Assembly (NCBI RefSeq): GCF_003151135.1
Contig: NZ_QEQK01000011.1
Coordinates: 100,448 to 164,447, forward strand
From: Abyssibacter profundi
Lineage (GTDB): Bacteria > Pseudomonadota > Gammaproteobacteria > Nevskiales > OUC007
Length of the DNA stretch: 64,000 nucleotides
Reading direction: 5' to 3'
The first letter of the stretch is position 1. Every line of letters starts with the position of its first letter. Positions 26,970 to 36,365 of this stretch are shown here, in pieces. The translations under genes and the position numbers were made by a program. The notes beneath the pieces are model-generated. The model saw only the letters and a program-made list of their open reading frames with translations. It was not told the origin of the DNA and made no database searches.

Positions 26970-27693
26970 CCGACGCGAAGTCTCCGCACCGTGCCTGGAG
27001 CACGGCGATGAGGGCCGGGCCAGCGGTTTCGGTCCGCAGTATGCGGGGGCCCATCCGGATGCCTTGCCAGCCCAGCGATTGCGCGGCGGTTAGTTCCCGA
27101 TCGCTGAATCCACCTTCGGGGCCGACGGCCACCGCGTAAGCGCTTGCCGGCGGCTCGGCACCCGCTACCCGGTCGGCTGTCGGGTCCAGGAGCAGGCAGA
27201 CCCGTCCATCGGGAGCAGGCAGTGGCCAGGCTTGCGGTGGCAGAACAGTCGGCACACTGGCGCGGCCGCATTGCTCGGCGGCGGCAATGGCGACGCGCTG
27301 CCAGTGCTGGAGCTTTTTGCCCAGCCGGTCGCCGCTTAATCGCACATCCACCCGCTCGGTTTGCAGTAGCTGGATACGCGTGACCCCAAGCTCCGTGGCT
27401 TTCTGGATGGCATAGTCCAGCCGCTCGCCCTTGCTCACGGCCTGATAAAGCGTGATGTCCAGCGGTGAGTCCGGCAAAGGCGTGAGTGCTTGGTCGCATG
27501 TCACCGTTGCGCTGCGCTTGCTCACGGTTGTCAGCGTGGCCTCGAACTCCTGCCCCTGTCCATTGAAGAGCCGAAGGCGGCTACCAGGCGGGCTGCGCAA
27601 CACCCGGACCAGGTGATGCGCGACATCTGAAGGCAATTCGAACGCCCCGCCGGCGGCCAGGGGCAGGTCCACATAAAAGCGGGAAATGCGCAT
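26962..27693 (-). CDS. rsmE: 16S rRNA m3U1498 methyltransferase RsmE
   Basis: 243 residues. SPOUT-class knotted methyltransferase acting on U1498 of 16S rRNA. N-terminal PUA-like domain (HHLVRVLRSPPGSRLRLFNGQG) and the C-terminal knot with IQKATELGVTRIQLLQTERVDV, RVAIAAAEQCGRASVPTV, AVGPEGGFSDRE and RMGPRILRTETAG. Two nt separate it from bioA, so both are probably one transcript; this rsmE-bioA pairing next to the chp cluster also occurs in Pseudomonas. Confidence 0.96.
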   Translation of the reverse strand: MRISRFYVDLPLAAGGAFELPSDVAHHLVRVLRSPPGSRLRLFNGQGQEFEATLTTVSKRSATVTCDQALTPLPDSPLDITLYQAVSKGERLDYAIQKATELGVTRIQLLQTERVDVRLSGDRLGKKLQHWQRVAIAAAEQCGRASVPTVLPPQAWPLPAPDGRVCLLLDPTADRVAGAEPPASAYAVAVGPEGGFSDRELTAAQSLGWQGIRMGPRILRTETAGPALIAVLQARCGDFASAS

Positions 27694-27695
27694 GT

Positions 27696-29054
27696 CTAAT
27701 CCCGCACCGCCAGGTCGATACCACGGATGGCCGCCCCGACCATTTGTTCGATTTCGTCCTGATTAATGACATAAGGCGGCATGAAATAGACCACATCGCC
27801 AAGCGGTCGCAGCAGCACACCCTCGGTGAGCGCGTGGCGGTGGATCCGTCGGCCTCGGCGCTGCGTCCAGTCGAACGGCGTCTTGGTTGCACGGTCCTGC
27901 ACCAGTTCGATGGCCATGATCATGCCGTGGCGGCGGATGTCGCCGACATGGGGGTGGTCCCGCAGCGGCGCAGCGGCTGCTTCCATCGCAGCCCCCTTGG
28001 CGCGGACGTCGGCGAGCACGTCGCTGGCCCGGAACAGCGACAACGTGGCCAGCGCTGCGCGGCATGCCAGAGCGCTACCGGTATAGCTATGCGAATGCAG
28101 GAAGGCTTTCATCGTTGGGTAGTCATCGTAGAAGGCCTGATAAATGGCCTCCGAGGTCATGACCACCGACAACGGCAAGGTACCGCCGGTAATGCCCTTG
28201 GACAGACACATGAAGTCCGGGGCGATGTCGGCCTGCTCGCAGGCGAACAGCGTACCGGTGCGGCCGAAGCCGACGGCGATTTCATCGGCAATCAGATGGA
28301 TGTTGTAGCGGTCGCAGGCTTCGCGCAGCAGCTTGAGATATACGGGGTGATACATGCGCATCGACCCGGCGCATTGAACCAGCGGTTCAACGATCACGGC
28401 CGATGCGCTGTGGGCATGCTCGGCCAGTGTGGCTTCCATGGCCGCGAAGGCCGCCCGTGAATGCGCCTCCCAGGACACGCCCTCGGCGCGCTCGTAGCAA
28501 TCGGGGCCCGGGACGACGATGTTGTCCAGCAGCAAGGGGCCGTAAGTGGATTTGTACAAAGGCACGTCACCGACCGCCAACGCGCCCAATGTTTCGCCGT
28601 GATAGCTGTTGGACAACGAGATGAACCGGGGCCGCGTCTGGCCCTGATGCAGCCAGTAGTGGAAGCTCATCTTCAGCGCAGCCTCGACCGCAGCCGAGCC
28701 GTTGTCGGCGTAGAAGCAACGGGTGAGCGGGTCGGGGACGAGCTGCGCCAACTGCTCGGCGAGTTCCACGGCCGGGCCATGGGTCATGCCGGCCAGCATG
28801 ATGTGATCCAGCGTGTCGATCTGGTCCTTCAGCGCCTCGGCGATGACGGGATGACTATGACCGAACAGGTTGACCCACCAGGAGCTCACCGCATCGATGT
28901 AGCGACGACCGTTGAAGTCCTCCAGCCAGACCCCGCGCGCCGAGCGCAGCGGCAGCGGTGGCAGGCTTTCGTGATCCTTCATCTGCGTGCAGGGGTGCCA
29001 GACGTGGGCGAGGTCGCGCTCGGCCCATTGCGTGTTGTGATCCGTCGAAGTCAT
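27696..29054 (-). CDS. bioA: Adenosylmethionine-8-amino-7-oxononanoate aminotransferase
   Basis: 452 residues. Class III PLP aminotransferase that makes 7,8-diaminopelargonate from KAPA with SAM as amino donor, in biotin synthesis. HVWHPCTQMKDHE, DAVSSWWVNLFGHSHP, FYADNGSAAVEAALKM, NSYHGETLGALAVG, the LIADEIAVGFGRTG metal/PLP region and CLSKGITGG (PLP Lys286) are typical; HSHSYTGSALAC follows. No other bio gene is in the window, so BioA is not in a bio operon here. Confidence 0.96.
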   Translation of the reverse strand: MTSTDHNTQWAERDLAHVWHPCTQMKDHESLPPLPLRSARGVWLEDFNGRRYIDAVSSWWVNLFGHSHPVIAEALKDQIDTLDHIMLAGMTHGPAVELAEQLAQLVPDPLTRCFYADNGSAAVEAALKMSFHYWLHQGQTRPRFISLSNSYHGETLGALAVGDVPLYKSTYGPLLLDNIVVPGPDCYERAEGVSWEAHSRAAFAAMEATLAEHAHSASAVIVEPLVQCAGSMRMYHPVYLKLLREACDRYNIHLIADEIAVGFGRTGTLFACEQADIAPDFMCLSKGITGGTLPLSVVMTSEAIYQAFYDDYPTMKAFLHSHSYTGSALACRAALATLSLFRASDVLADVRAKGAAMEAAAAPLRDHPHVGDIRRHGMIMAIELVQDRATKTPFDWTQRRGRRIHRHALTEGVLLRPLGDVVYFMPPYVINQDEIEQMVGAAIRGIDLAVRD

Positions 29055-29110
29055 CGAATACTTGATCTTGGTAGGAGTGGGGCGGACCCGGCGTGTTCCG
29101 GCGGGCCTGG

Positions 29111-30391
29111 CTACAGCGTCTTGATGAACACCTTCGAATTGCGCTGCAGGTTGTACAAGGCCTGCTTCTGGACAGGCAGGGAACTGACATCGGCCTGGGT
29201 GAATCCATGCTCGACGAACCAGTGCGGCGTATGGGTGGTCAGGGCCATGACACGCTCCAGCCCCTCGCTGCGTGCGCGTTCTTCGGCCTGGCGTAGCAGC
29301 ATGTCGGCGCGGCCCTCTCGCTGGTAATCCGGGTGCACCACAATGCAGGCGATCTCGCCCATCCGCTCCTCGGGGTAGGGCATGAGCGCGCAGCAGCCAA
29401 TCACCATGTTGTCCCGTGTCATGACCAGGAAATGGTGGATGTCCAGCTCGAGTTGCTCGCGGGAGCGCGGCACCAGCACGCCCCGCCGTTCCAGCGGTTC
29501 GATGAGCTGAAGAATGCCCCCCACGTCATCGATCCGCGCGGGTCGGGCGGCATCGTAACCATCGGCCGCGATCATGCGGCCGATGCCATCTCGGGTGTAG
29601 AGCTCCGTCAGCAGGGCACCATCGGACTGGGCGCTGACGACATGCACCCGCGGCACGCCCGCTTCTGCGGCCTCCACCGCCGCGCGAAACAGCGCATCAT
29701 CCGGGGTGTGTGCCAACTGTTCCCGGGCGGTTGCCAACGACCACTGATTGGGTGTCGCAGCCGAAGGTTCCGGGTGCAGGTAGACCAGCTTGTCGGCGCG
29801 AAGTGCGACAGCAGCCTTAAGCGCGACCTCCTCGGCCAGCAGATTGAACGCCTCACCGGTGGGTGAGTAGCCGGCCGGAGACAACAGTGCGATCGCGCCG
29901 CGATCCAGGGCGGCCTGGATGGGGGCGACGTTGATGCGACGGACCTCGCCGGTGTGTTGAAAGTCCACGCCCTGACGGATACCGACCGGGCGGGCCACGA
30001 CCCAGTTGCCGCCCGTCACCTCGATTCGGGCACCGCCCATGGGTGAGCTGGCCACTCCGGTGGACAGCAGCGCTTCCAGCTCCATGCGCACGGCGCCCAC
30101 GGCGGCTGCCACGCTGGTCATGGCTGCGGTGGAGGTGACCCGAAGGCCATCCACGACCTCGCAGTGGCATTGCTCGGCTTGCAGGCGGGCCTCGATCTGG
30201 GGTCTGGCTCCGTGGACCAACACGATGCGGACACCGAGGCTGCGGAGCAGGGCGATGTCGTAGATCAGTGCGCGACGGCCCTCACGCAGCAACGCCTCGC
30301 CCGGAATGCTCAACACGAATGTCCGTCCGTGGTGGGCGTGAACATAAGGCGCAAACTCGCGCAGTGCTTCCACCAGAGGGTGCTGGCTCAT
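29111..30391 (-). CDS. argA: N-acetylglutamate synthase ArgA
   Basis: 426 residues from ATG 30391, giving the family start MSQHPLVEALREFAPYVHAHHGRTFVLSIPG; an upstream in-frame start adds 14 unlike residues. An N-terminal amino acid kinase-like domain (arginine feedback site; IVLVHGARPQIEARL, ALLSPAGYSPTGEAFNLLAEEVA) is followed by a GNAT acetyltransferase domain from about 280 (IACIVVHPDYQREGRADMLL). First step of arginine synthesis. argE lies 99 nt upstream on the same strand. Confidence 0.95.
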   Translation of the reverse strand: MSQHPLVEALREFAPYVHAHHGRTFVLSIPGEALLREGRRALIYDIALLRSLGVRIVLVHGARPQIEARLQAEQCHCEVVDGLRVTSTAAMTSVAAAVGAVRMELEALLSTGVASSPMGGARIEVTGGNWVVARPVGIRQGVDFQHTGEVRRINVAPIQAALDRGAIALLSPAGYSPTGEAFNLLAEEVALKAAVALRADKLVYLHPEPSAATPNQWSLATAREQLAHTPDDALFRAAVEAAEAGVPRVHVVSAQSDGALLTELYTRDGIGRMIAADGYDAARPARIDDVGGILQLIEPLERRGVLVPRSREQLELDIHHFLVMTRDNMVIGCCALMPYPEERMGEIACIVVHPDYQREGRADMLLRQAEERARSEGLERVMALTTHTPHWFVEHGFTQADVSSLPVQKQALYNLQRNSKVFIKTL

Positions 30392-30490
30392 GCCGGTCAT
30401 TCCTTTGCGGGCCGTGGATTCCTTGCCTGACACCGGATGCCTAGGTCACTGCCAAGCCTAGCCCAGCGCATCGGTCAGCGGCAGTGTCGG

Positions 30491-31657
30491 TTAGTGCGAT
30501 GCTGCCGGGTCGACACAGAAGCGATGGATCAAGCCGGCGAGCAGGTCGATGGTCGGCTCCACGCGGTCCAGTCGCAAGTACTCATCCGGTTGGTGGGCGC
30601 AGTCGATATCGCCCGGTCCCAGAATCACGGTGTCCATGCCCAGGGCGCCGAAGTAGCCCGCCTCCGTGGCGAAATCCACGGCGCCAGCGGTATCGCCGGT
30701 CATGCGTTCGACCGCCTGGCAGATCGCGGCCGTGGCTTCGCAACCATGAGCGGGTGTGCCATCAAACAACGGCCGGACCTCGACGCCAAAGGCGGTATCG
30801 GCCACGGCGCTTCGAACCGCGCCGTGAATACGCTGCCGCAGCGCTTCAATGGGCATGCCGGGCAGAAAACGAAGATCGATGTGGAGCTCGCAGCGCGCCG
30901 GGATGCGGTTCGGCGCATCGCCCCCGCAGACGTGTCCGATATTCAGCGTGGGGTGATTCACAGCGAATAGCGGGTCGTTGTACTCGGCTCGCAGCGCGGC
31001 CTGTAAGGACTGCAGGGCCGCAATCACCCGGGCCATGCCTTCGATGGCGTTGGCACCCCCGGCCGGGTTGCTGGAATGACCGGCCTGTCCGGTCACCTGA
31101 ATGGCCTCCATCAAAATGCCCTTGTGTGCCCGAATCGGTCGCATGCCGGTGGGTTCGCCGATGACGGCCTGCCGCGCACGTGGGCGGCCCAGCTCCAGCA
31201 GGCGTTGCGCGCCTTCCATACCGGTTTCCTCGTCCGCGGTGCCCAGCAGGATGAGCGGTTCGCGTAGCTGGTCCGCCTGGAACCGCGCAGCCGCCGTCGC
31301 CGCCAGGGCCAGAAAGCCCTTCATATCCGTGCTCCCTAACCCGTAGAGTCGGCCGTCACGGACGGTGCCGGTGAACGGATCGGTCGTCCACGCGCCCTCG
31401 TCGTAGGGCACGGTGTCCAGATGGCCCGCAAGGACCAGCCCCCCATCTCCGCTCCCCAGGGTTGCGACCAGGTTGCACTTGTCCGGCTGGCGCGGCAGCG
31501 GCATCAGCTCGCAACGAAACCCCAGCGGTTCCAGCCAGCTGGCCATTTGTTCGGCGGCCGGGCGGTTGCTTTGATCCAGCGCCGCCTGGGCACTGGAGAT
31601 ACTGGGCAGGGCAATGAGCGATTGCATCATGGCCAGCGGGGAGGGCAGTCGGTTCAC
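30491..31657 (-). CDS. argE: Acetylornithine deacetylase ArgE
   Basis: 388 residues from GTG 31657. M20 zinc peptidase family; removes acetate from N-acetylornithine. Metal-binding VLAGHLDTVPYDE, the bridging Asp in YGLGSTDMKGF, catalytic LLGTADEETGMEGA, the dimerisation-domain AGHSSNPAGGANAIE and a final DCAHQPDEYL His. The length and LGSTDMKGFLAL fit ArgE better than DapE. With argA it forms an arginine pair; the promoter lies in the short 60-nt gap to the divergent ygfB. Confidence 0.94.
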   Translation of the reverse strand: MNRLPSPLAMMQSLIALPSISSAQAALDQSNRPAAEQMASWLEPLGFRCELMPLPRQPDKCNLVATLGSGDGGLVLAGHLDTVPYDEGAWTTDPFTGTVRDGRLYGLGSTDMKGFLALAATAAARFQADQLREPLILLGTADEETGMEGAQRLLELGRPRARQAVIGEPTGMRPIRAHKGILMEAIQVTGQAGHSSNPAGGANAIEGMARVIAALQSLQAALRAEYNDPLFAVNHPTLNIGHVCGGDAPNRIPARCELHIDLRFLPGMPIEALRQRIHGAVRSAVADTAFGVEVRPLFDGTPAHGCEATAAICQAVERMTGDTAGAVDFATEAGYFGALGMDTVILGPGDIDCAHQPDEYLRLDRVEPTIDLLAGLIHRFCVDPAASH

Positions 31658-31717
31658 GGCGCAGTTCGTTAGGGGCAGACCGCGTTATCATAACGGGTCA
31701 TCTTTCGAAGCCTTGCC

Positions 31718-32266
31718 ATGACCGACATCGATTACGACAGCCTGGAGCAGGCGCTCTCTGGTTTGGGAATCCACCAGCCGGGGGCCGAGTATCACGGCAC
31801 GCTGGCCGGGATGATTGCCGCCGGTATCGAGCCGCCCGTTGACCTGGGCATCGCCGCTGAACTGAGCCAGGGGGCGGGTGCAGATGCGGCGCGCAGCGTG
31901 CTGGAGCAGTTGCGTGGCGATACCGCCCATGATTTTGTCGATGCCGACATGGGGTTCGCGCCCATGTTGCCGGACGATTCGGCGTCACTGGCCGATCGCG
32001 TCCAGTCGCTTGCGCTTTGGTGTCAGGGCTTTCTGTTCGGTGCCGCCTCGCTACCGGGGTTCTCCATCGAGGCCTTGTCTGACGACGCCAAAGAGGTGGT
32101 CAAGGATTTCAGCGAGATCGCCCAGGCAGGCAACATTGAGGAGAGCGAGTCCGAGGAGACCGCCTACGCCGAATTAATCGAGTATGTGCGGGTCGGCGCT
32201 CAGATGCTGTTCTTCGAACTCCACGAACAATCGGATTCCGAGCGCGAACAGGAATCCATCCACTAG
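31718..32266 (+). CDS. ygfB: YgfB/UPF0149 family protein
   Basis: 182 residues, all-helical acidic protein: EYHGTLAGMIAAG near the start, LALWCQGFLFG in the middle, ETAYAELIEYVRVGAQMLFFEL near the end, all family hallmarks. Function is not firmly known; in Pseudomonas YgfB has been linked to regulation of an antibiotic-tolerance operon. It heads the conserved ygfB-pepP-ubiH-ubiI order. Confidence 0.93.
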   Translation: MTDIDYDSLEQALSGLGIHQPGAEYHGTLAGMIAAGIEPPVDLGIAAELSQGAGADAARSVLEQLRGDTAHDFVDADMGFAPMLPDDSASLADRVQSLALWCQGFLFGAASLPGFSIEALSDDAKEVVKDFSEIAQAGNIEESESEETAYAELIEYVRVGAQMLFFELHEQSDSEREQESIH

Positions 32267-32275
32267 GACCGTCCC

Positions 32276-33634
32276 ATGGCTGCATTCGATGCTCCCCAGG
32301 GCGCTGCGACCACGCAGGCGCCGTCTATCTCCGCTGACGAGTTCACCGCCCGGCGACGTGCATTAATGGATGCCGCCGGTCCCGACGCCGTCATCATCGT
32401 GCCGTCGGCCTCCGAACAGGTGCGTAACCGTGACGTGCACTACCCCTTCCGCCAGGACAGTGACTTTCGCTACCTGACCGGGTTCAACGAGCCCGATGCG
32501 GTGGCCGTGCTGGCGCCGGGTCACGACGACGGTGAATTCCATGTCTTCTGTCGCCCGCGCGATCGCGAGCGAGAAATCTGGGATGGCCTGCGCGCCGGGC
32601 CCGAGGGCGTCAAGGCCCGTCATGGGGCTGACCAGGGTCATCCCCTGGATGCATTGGACACGGTGATCGCTCGGCTGCTGCGGGGGCGGTCGCGCATCGT
32701 CTACACACTGGGGCTGTCGACCGCCTGGGATCAGCGGGTCCTGGGCTGGGTGAACAGCTTGCGCGCGGCCAGCCGGCGCGGGCCGGCGGCCCCCGAGTCG
32801 ATCATCAGCTTGGAGGCGACCCTGCATGAGCAGCGGCTGATCAAGTCGACGGGCGAACTGGCGATGATGGCCCATGCATCGCGCGTCTCGGCAGAGGCGC
32901 ATTGCCGCGCCATGCGCGTCTGCAAGCCGGGCATGACCGAGTACCAGGTCGCCGCCGAGATTCACCACAGCTTTGCGATGGCGCGAATGGAGCCGGCCTA
33001 CGAATCGATCGTCGGCGGGGGTGCCAACGCCTGCATCCTGCATTACCGCGAAAACGACGCGGTACTTGGCGATGGTGACCTGCTGTTAATCGACGCGGGT
33101 GCCGAGTACGACGGCTACTGTGCCGACATCACCCGCACCTTTCCGGTCAATGGACGGTTTACCGGCGAACAGCGGGCGATTTACGACATCGTGTTGGACG
33201 CGCAGCTCGCCTCCATCGACGCCGTACGCGTCGGTAAGCGGCATCAGGATGATGTGCACATGGCCTCGGTCCGGACCATCACGCAGGGCTTGGTCGATCT
33301 CGGCCTGCTGACCGGCGCGGTGGATGCCCTGATTGAGGATGAGGCCTACAAGACTTACTTCATGCATGGCACCGGCCATTGGATCGGCATGGACGTGCAT
33401 GACGTGGGCGCTTACTACGACGACGGCCAGTCCCGGCAGCTGGCGGCCGGCATGGTGTTGACGGTCGAGCCCGGCATTTATGTGGCGGCCGGTACCTCCG
33501 GCGCCGATGAGCGCTTCTGGAACATCGGCGTGCGGATTGAGGACGATGTGGTCGTCACCGAGGGTGAGCCACGCATCCTGACCGACGCCGTGCCGAAGCG
33601 GGCCGAGGATGTCGAAGCCCTGATGGCGGGCTGA
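32276..33634 (+). CDS. pepP: Xaa-Pro aminopeptidase PepP
   Basis: 452 residues. M24 metallopeptidase removing N-terminal residues before proline. N-terminal creatinase-like domain (VRNRDVHYPFRQDSDFRYLTGFNEPDAV) and a pita-bread catalytic domain from about 190. Metal ligands are visible in LIDAGAEYDGYCADITRTF (two Asp), MHGTGHWIGMDVHD (His), LTVEPGIYV (Glu) and RIEDDVVVTEGEP (Glu). It lies 9 nt after ygfB and 13 nt before ubiH. Confidence 0.96.
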   Translation: MAAFDAPQGAATTQAPSISADEFTARRRALMDAAGPDAVIIVPSASEQVRNRDVHYPFRQDSDFRYLTGFNEPDAVAVLAPGHDDGEFHVFCRPRDREREIWDGLRAGPEGVKARHGADQGHPLDALDTVIARLLRGRSRIVYTLGLSTAWDQRVLGWVNSLRAASRRGPAAPESIISLEATLHEQRLIKSTGELAMMAHASRVSAEAHCRAMRVCKPGMTEYQVAAEIHHSFAMARMEPAYESIVGGGANACILHYRENDAVLGDGDLLLIDAGAEYDGYCADITRTFPVNGRFTGEQRAIYDIVLDAQLASIDAVRVGKRHQDDVHMASVRTITQGLVDLGLLTGAVDALIEDEAYKTYFMHGTGHWIGMDVHDVGAYYDDGQSRQLAAGMVLTVEPGIYVAAGTSGADERFWNIGVRIEDDVVVTEGEPRILTDAVPKRAEDVEALMAG

Positions 33635-33647
33635 AGCCCTCAGCGCT

Positions 33648-34895
33648 GTGAGCGACGTCTACGATGTGATTATTGCCGGTGGCGGCATGGTCGGAGCCAG
33701 CCTCGCCGTAGCGCTGGCCGACCTGCCGCTGCGTGTGGCAATGGTCGAGCCCCTGGCTCTCGGCAGCGATGCCCAGCCCAGTTTCGATGAACGCACGATT
33801 GCGCTGAATGCGGCGTCCCAGGCGATTTTCGAAACCTTGGGCGTCTGGCCGGACATGGCTGCCGAAGCGGCGGCCATGCGTTCAATCCATATCTCAGACC
33901 AAGGCCGTTTTGGCGTGACGCGGATGCAGGCCGAAGACTACGGCCTGCCCGCCCTGGGGCAGGTGGTGCCAACCCGCACGGTGGGGCATGCCTTGTTCCG
34001 GCGTGTTGAGCAGGCCGAGCAGATCGACTTTCTCTGCCCGGCGCGTGTGCAGACGCTGGATACGGGCGATGCCGATCAGGTCCGGGTCACACTGGATGAT
34101 GGGCGGCAATTGGCTGCGCGCCTGCTGGTCGGCGCGGACGGCGCACGATCGCAGGTGCGTCAGGCCCTGGGCATTGAAGCGGCCATTGATGATTACCAGG
34201 CCAAGGCCATCGTCAGCAGTGTGGCCAGCCAGCGGCCCATGGACGGTCGTGCCTTCGAACGCTTCACCGCCACCGGCCCCATTGCGCTCTTGCCGGGGCC
34301 GCAGCAACGCAGCGTGCTGGTCTGGACCCAACCCACGGCGGCGGCCGAGGCTCTGCTCGAACTGGATGACAACGCCTTTCTTGCGCGGCTGAACGCCGGC
34401 TTCGGTCGCCGGCTGGGTCGGCTGACCGCATTGGGGCGGCGTCAGGCCTATCCGCTATACCGTGTACTGGCACGGCAGATCGTCGGTCCCCGGTCGGTAC
34501 TCATCGGCAATGCGGCCAACAATCTGCACCCGGTCGCGGGTCAAGGATTCAACCTGGGGCTGCGTGATGCGGCGACGTTGGCGGAGTCCCTGGCCGATGC
34601 CCTGGCCTGCGGTCAGGACATCGGCGGCGGCCAGCGACTGTCGGCTTATGCCCAGCGCCGCGAGGCGGATCGTCAGGCCACTGCCGGCATGACGCACGGG
34701 CTCATCCAAGTCTTTTCCAACCGCACGCCGGGCTTGCGCACCGGGCGGAACCTGGGCTTGCTGGCCACGGATTTACTCCCCGGACTCAAGCGACGTATGG
34801 CCGTGCGATCCACGGGATTTGCGGGGCGTCCGCCTCGTCTGGCGCGTGGCCTGCCGGTGCAGACGCCCGAGCCGCAGCGTGGGCAGGGCGTATGA
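33648..34895 (+). CDS. ubiH: Ubiquinone C4-type FAD monooxygenase UbiH
   Basis: 415 residues from GTG 33648. Flavoprotein hydroxylase of aerobic ubiquinone synthesis, expected to work in the soluble Ubi complex at the membrane. FAD motifs: VIIAGGGMVGASLAVAL (6-22), SFDERTIALNAASQAI, the mid DG motif LLVGADGARSQVRQALG and NAANNLHPVAGQGFNLGLRD. The phrase HPVAGQGFNLGLRDAATL marks the UbiH branch. The following flavoprotein gene starts inside its stop codon (ATGA). Confidence 0.93.
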   Translation: MSDVYDVIIAGGGMVGASLAVALADLPLRVAMVEPLALGSDAQPSFDERTIALNAASQAIFETLGVWPDMAAEAAAMRSIHISDQGRFGVTRMQAEDYGLPALGQVVPTRTVGHALFRRVEQAEQIDFLCPARVQTLDTGDADQVRVTLDDGRQLAARLLVGADGARSQVRQALGIEAAIDDYQAKAIVSSVASQRPMDGRAFERFTATGPIALLPGPQQRSVLVWTQPTAAAEALLELDDNAFLARLNAGFGRRLGRLTALGRRQAYPLYRVLARQIVGPRSVLIGNAANNLHPVAGQGFNLGLRDAATLAESLADALACGQDIGGGQRLSAYAQRREADRQATAGMTHGLIQVFSNRTPGLRTGRNLGLLATDLLPGLKRRMAVRSTGFAGRPPRLARGLPVQTPEPQRGQGV

Positions 34896-36043
34896 GCGCT
34901 CGAACGGATCTGCTGGTGGTCGGGGCGGGGGCCGTCGGTGCGACGGCGGCCCTGGCGCTGCGGCGACTCGGCTACACGGTGCAGGTGCTGGACGCAGGGG
35001 CGCCGGTGCATGCGCCTGAAGACAGCACGGTTGATGCACGCGTGTTTGCGTTGTCGCCTGCCTCGATCACCTGGCTGCAGACGTTGGGGCTTTGGCCGGA
35101 GATCGCGGCGCGGGCACAGGACTACGGCGGCATGCGCGTCTGGGACGCGGTGTCGGGTTCCGATATCGCTTTCGATGCGGCCAGTCTGGGGTTGCCGCGA
35201 CTGGGAGCCATCGTCGAGAACCAGGCCATCGTGGCCGCCGCGCAGGCTGGGCTGGACGATGTCCGTTACGAAACACGGCTCGCTGGCCTGGAAGAGCAGG
35301 ACGCCGGCGTGCGTGTGCAGTGCGAAGACGGCGCCGTTTTCGAGGCTCGCTATGCACTGCTGGCCGATGGTGCGGGCTCGCCCGGTCGGTCTGCACTGGG
35401 CATTCGCACGACGGGCCGTGACTATGGCGGTCGCGCGGTGGTCTGCCATGTGCAGGCGGAGTGCGGCCATGACCAGACCGCCTGGCAACGCTTCTTGCCC
35501 AATGGCCCGGTCGCCTTATTGCCGTTGTTCGATGGCCGCGTATCGGTGGTCTGGTCGACCACAACCGCCGAGGCCACATCACTGCTCCAGCTGGACGATT
35601 CCGCCTTTGCCGCGGCACTCACCGAGGCCACCGCGGGGCGGCTAGGTGCATGCACGCAACCGACGGCTCGACTGGCGTTTGCGCTGCGGCGGCAGACCGC
35701 CGACCGGTTTACGACCGCGCGCTGCGTGTTGTTGGGGGACGCGGCCCACGTGGTCCATCCACTGGCGGGGCAGGGTGTCAATCTCGGATTCGACGATGCG
35801 CGCGCCCTGGTCAAGGTCATGGGCGACAAAGAGGCCGGCCTGAAGCCAGTTGCACGCCGCCGATACGAACGCCAGCGCCGCGCAGAGATCACCCGCATGA
35901 GCCTGGGCATCGATGCATTGGATCGATTGTTCTCGACATCGAACCCCGCACTGGCGGCATTACGCGGGGCCGGCTTGCATGCCGTCGACGTGCTGGGGCC
36001 GGTCAAGCGGCAGTTCGCTGAGGCGGCCCTCGGCGCAGGCTAA
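34892..36043 (+). CDS. ubiI: Ubiquinone hydroxylase, UbiI/VisC type
   Basis: 383 residues. Paralogue of the previous gene: LLVVGAGAVGATAALALRRLG, VDARVFALSPASITWLQTLG, ALLADGAGSPGRSALGI and AAHVVHPLAGQGVNLGFDDARAL, the last being typical of the VisC/UbiI/UbiF side of the family. It probably performs C5 hydroxylation. The distinction from UbiF or a broad-range hydroxylase cannot be settled by eye. It closes the ygfB-pepP-ubiH-ubiI operon; a glycine riboswitch follows within 100 nt. Confidence 0.9.
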   Translation: MSARTDLLVVGAGAVGATAALALRRLGYTVQVLDAGAPVHAPEDSTVDARVFALSPASITWLQTLGLWPEIAARAQDYGGMRVWDAVSGSDIAFDAASLGLPRLGAIVENQAIVAAAQAGLDDVRYETRLAGLEEQDAGVRVQCEDGAVFEARYALLADGAGSPGRSALGIRTTGRDYGGRAVVCHVQAECGHDQTAWQRFLPNGPVALLPLFDGRVSVVWSTTTAEATSLLQLDDSAFAAALTEATAGRLGACTQPTARLAFALRRQTADRFTTARCVLLGDAAHVVHPLAGQGVNLGFDDARALVKVMGDKEAGLKPVARRRYERQRRAEITRMSLGIDALDRLFSTSNPALAALRGAGLHAVDVLGPVKRQFAEAALGAG

Positions 36044-36136
36044 TCCGCCGGTGCCGGCTGGCTCGATCACGTCGCTGATCGGTCACAGATTGGCCCTGCC
36101 GGGATCACGCAGGTAAACTCCGCGGTTCGACGATGA

Positions 36137-36313
36137 CCCTGCGGGAGAGCGTCACCTTCTGGTGACCGCCGACGACGCAACCCGCCCGGAAACGCTCAGG
36201 CCAAAGGACCGCAGGGATTCCGTCGACTCTGGAGAGTGCTGGCATCGACCAGCCACCGAAGGGGCAGGAGGCGCATCATGCCTCCAATCTCTCAGGTATC
36301 AGGACAGAGGGGC
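36137..36313 (+). promoter_or_regulatory. Tandem glycine riboswitch (gcvT motif)
   Basis: Two aptamers in a row. The first runs from about 36137 (CTGCGGGAGAGC) through CGCTCAGGCCAAAGGACCGCAGG; the second begins at CTCTGGAGAGTGCTGG and contains ACCGAAGGGGCA, CAATCTCTCAGGTATCAGGAC and AGAGGGG, the classic glycine aptamer core. The paired flanks CTGCGG/CCGCAG and CTCTG/CAGAG close each aptamer. It lies about 50 nt before gcvT, so glycine binding should turn on the cleavage system. Confidence 0.96.
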
Positions 36314-36365
36314 TGAGATTGCCGCCACGTGCGGCGGTGAAGCCTGTCCAGACACCGGAGCCCGC

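Noticed and set aside
36162..36365. Upstream extension of gcvT through the riboswitch
   Set aside because: The segment folds as the tandem glycine aptamer, and the gcvT family start is at 36366.
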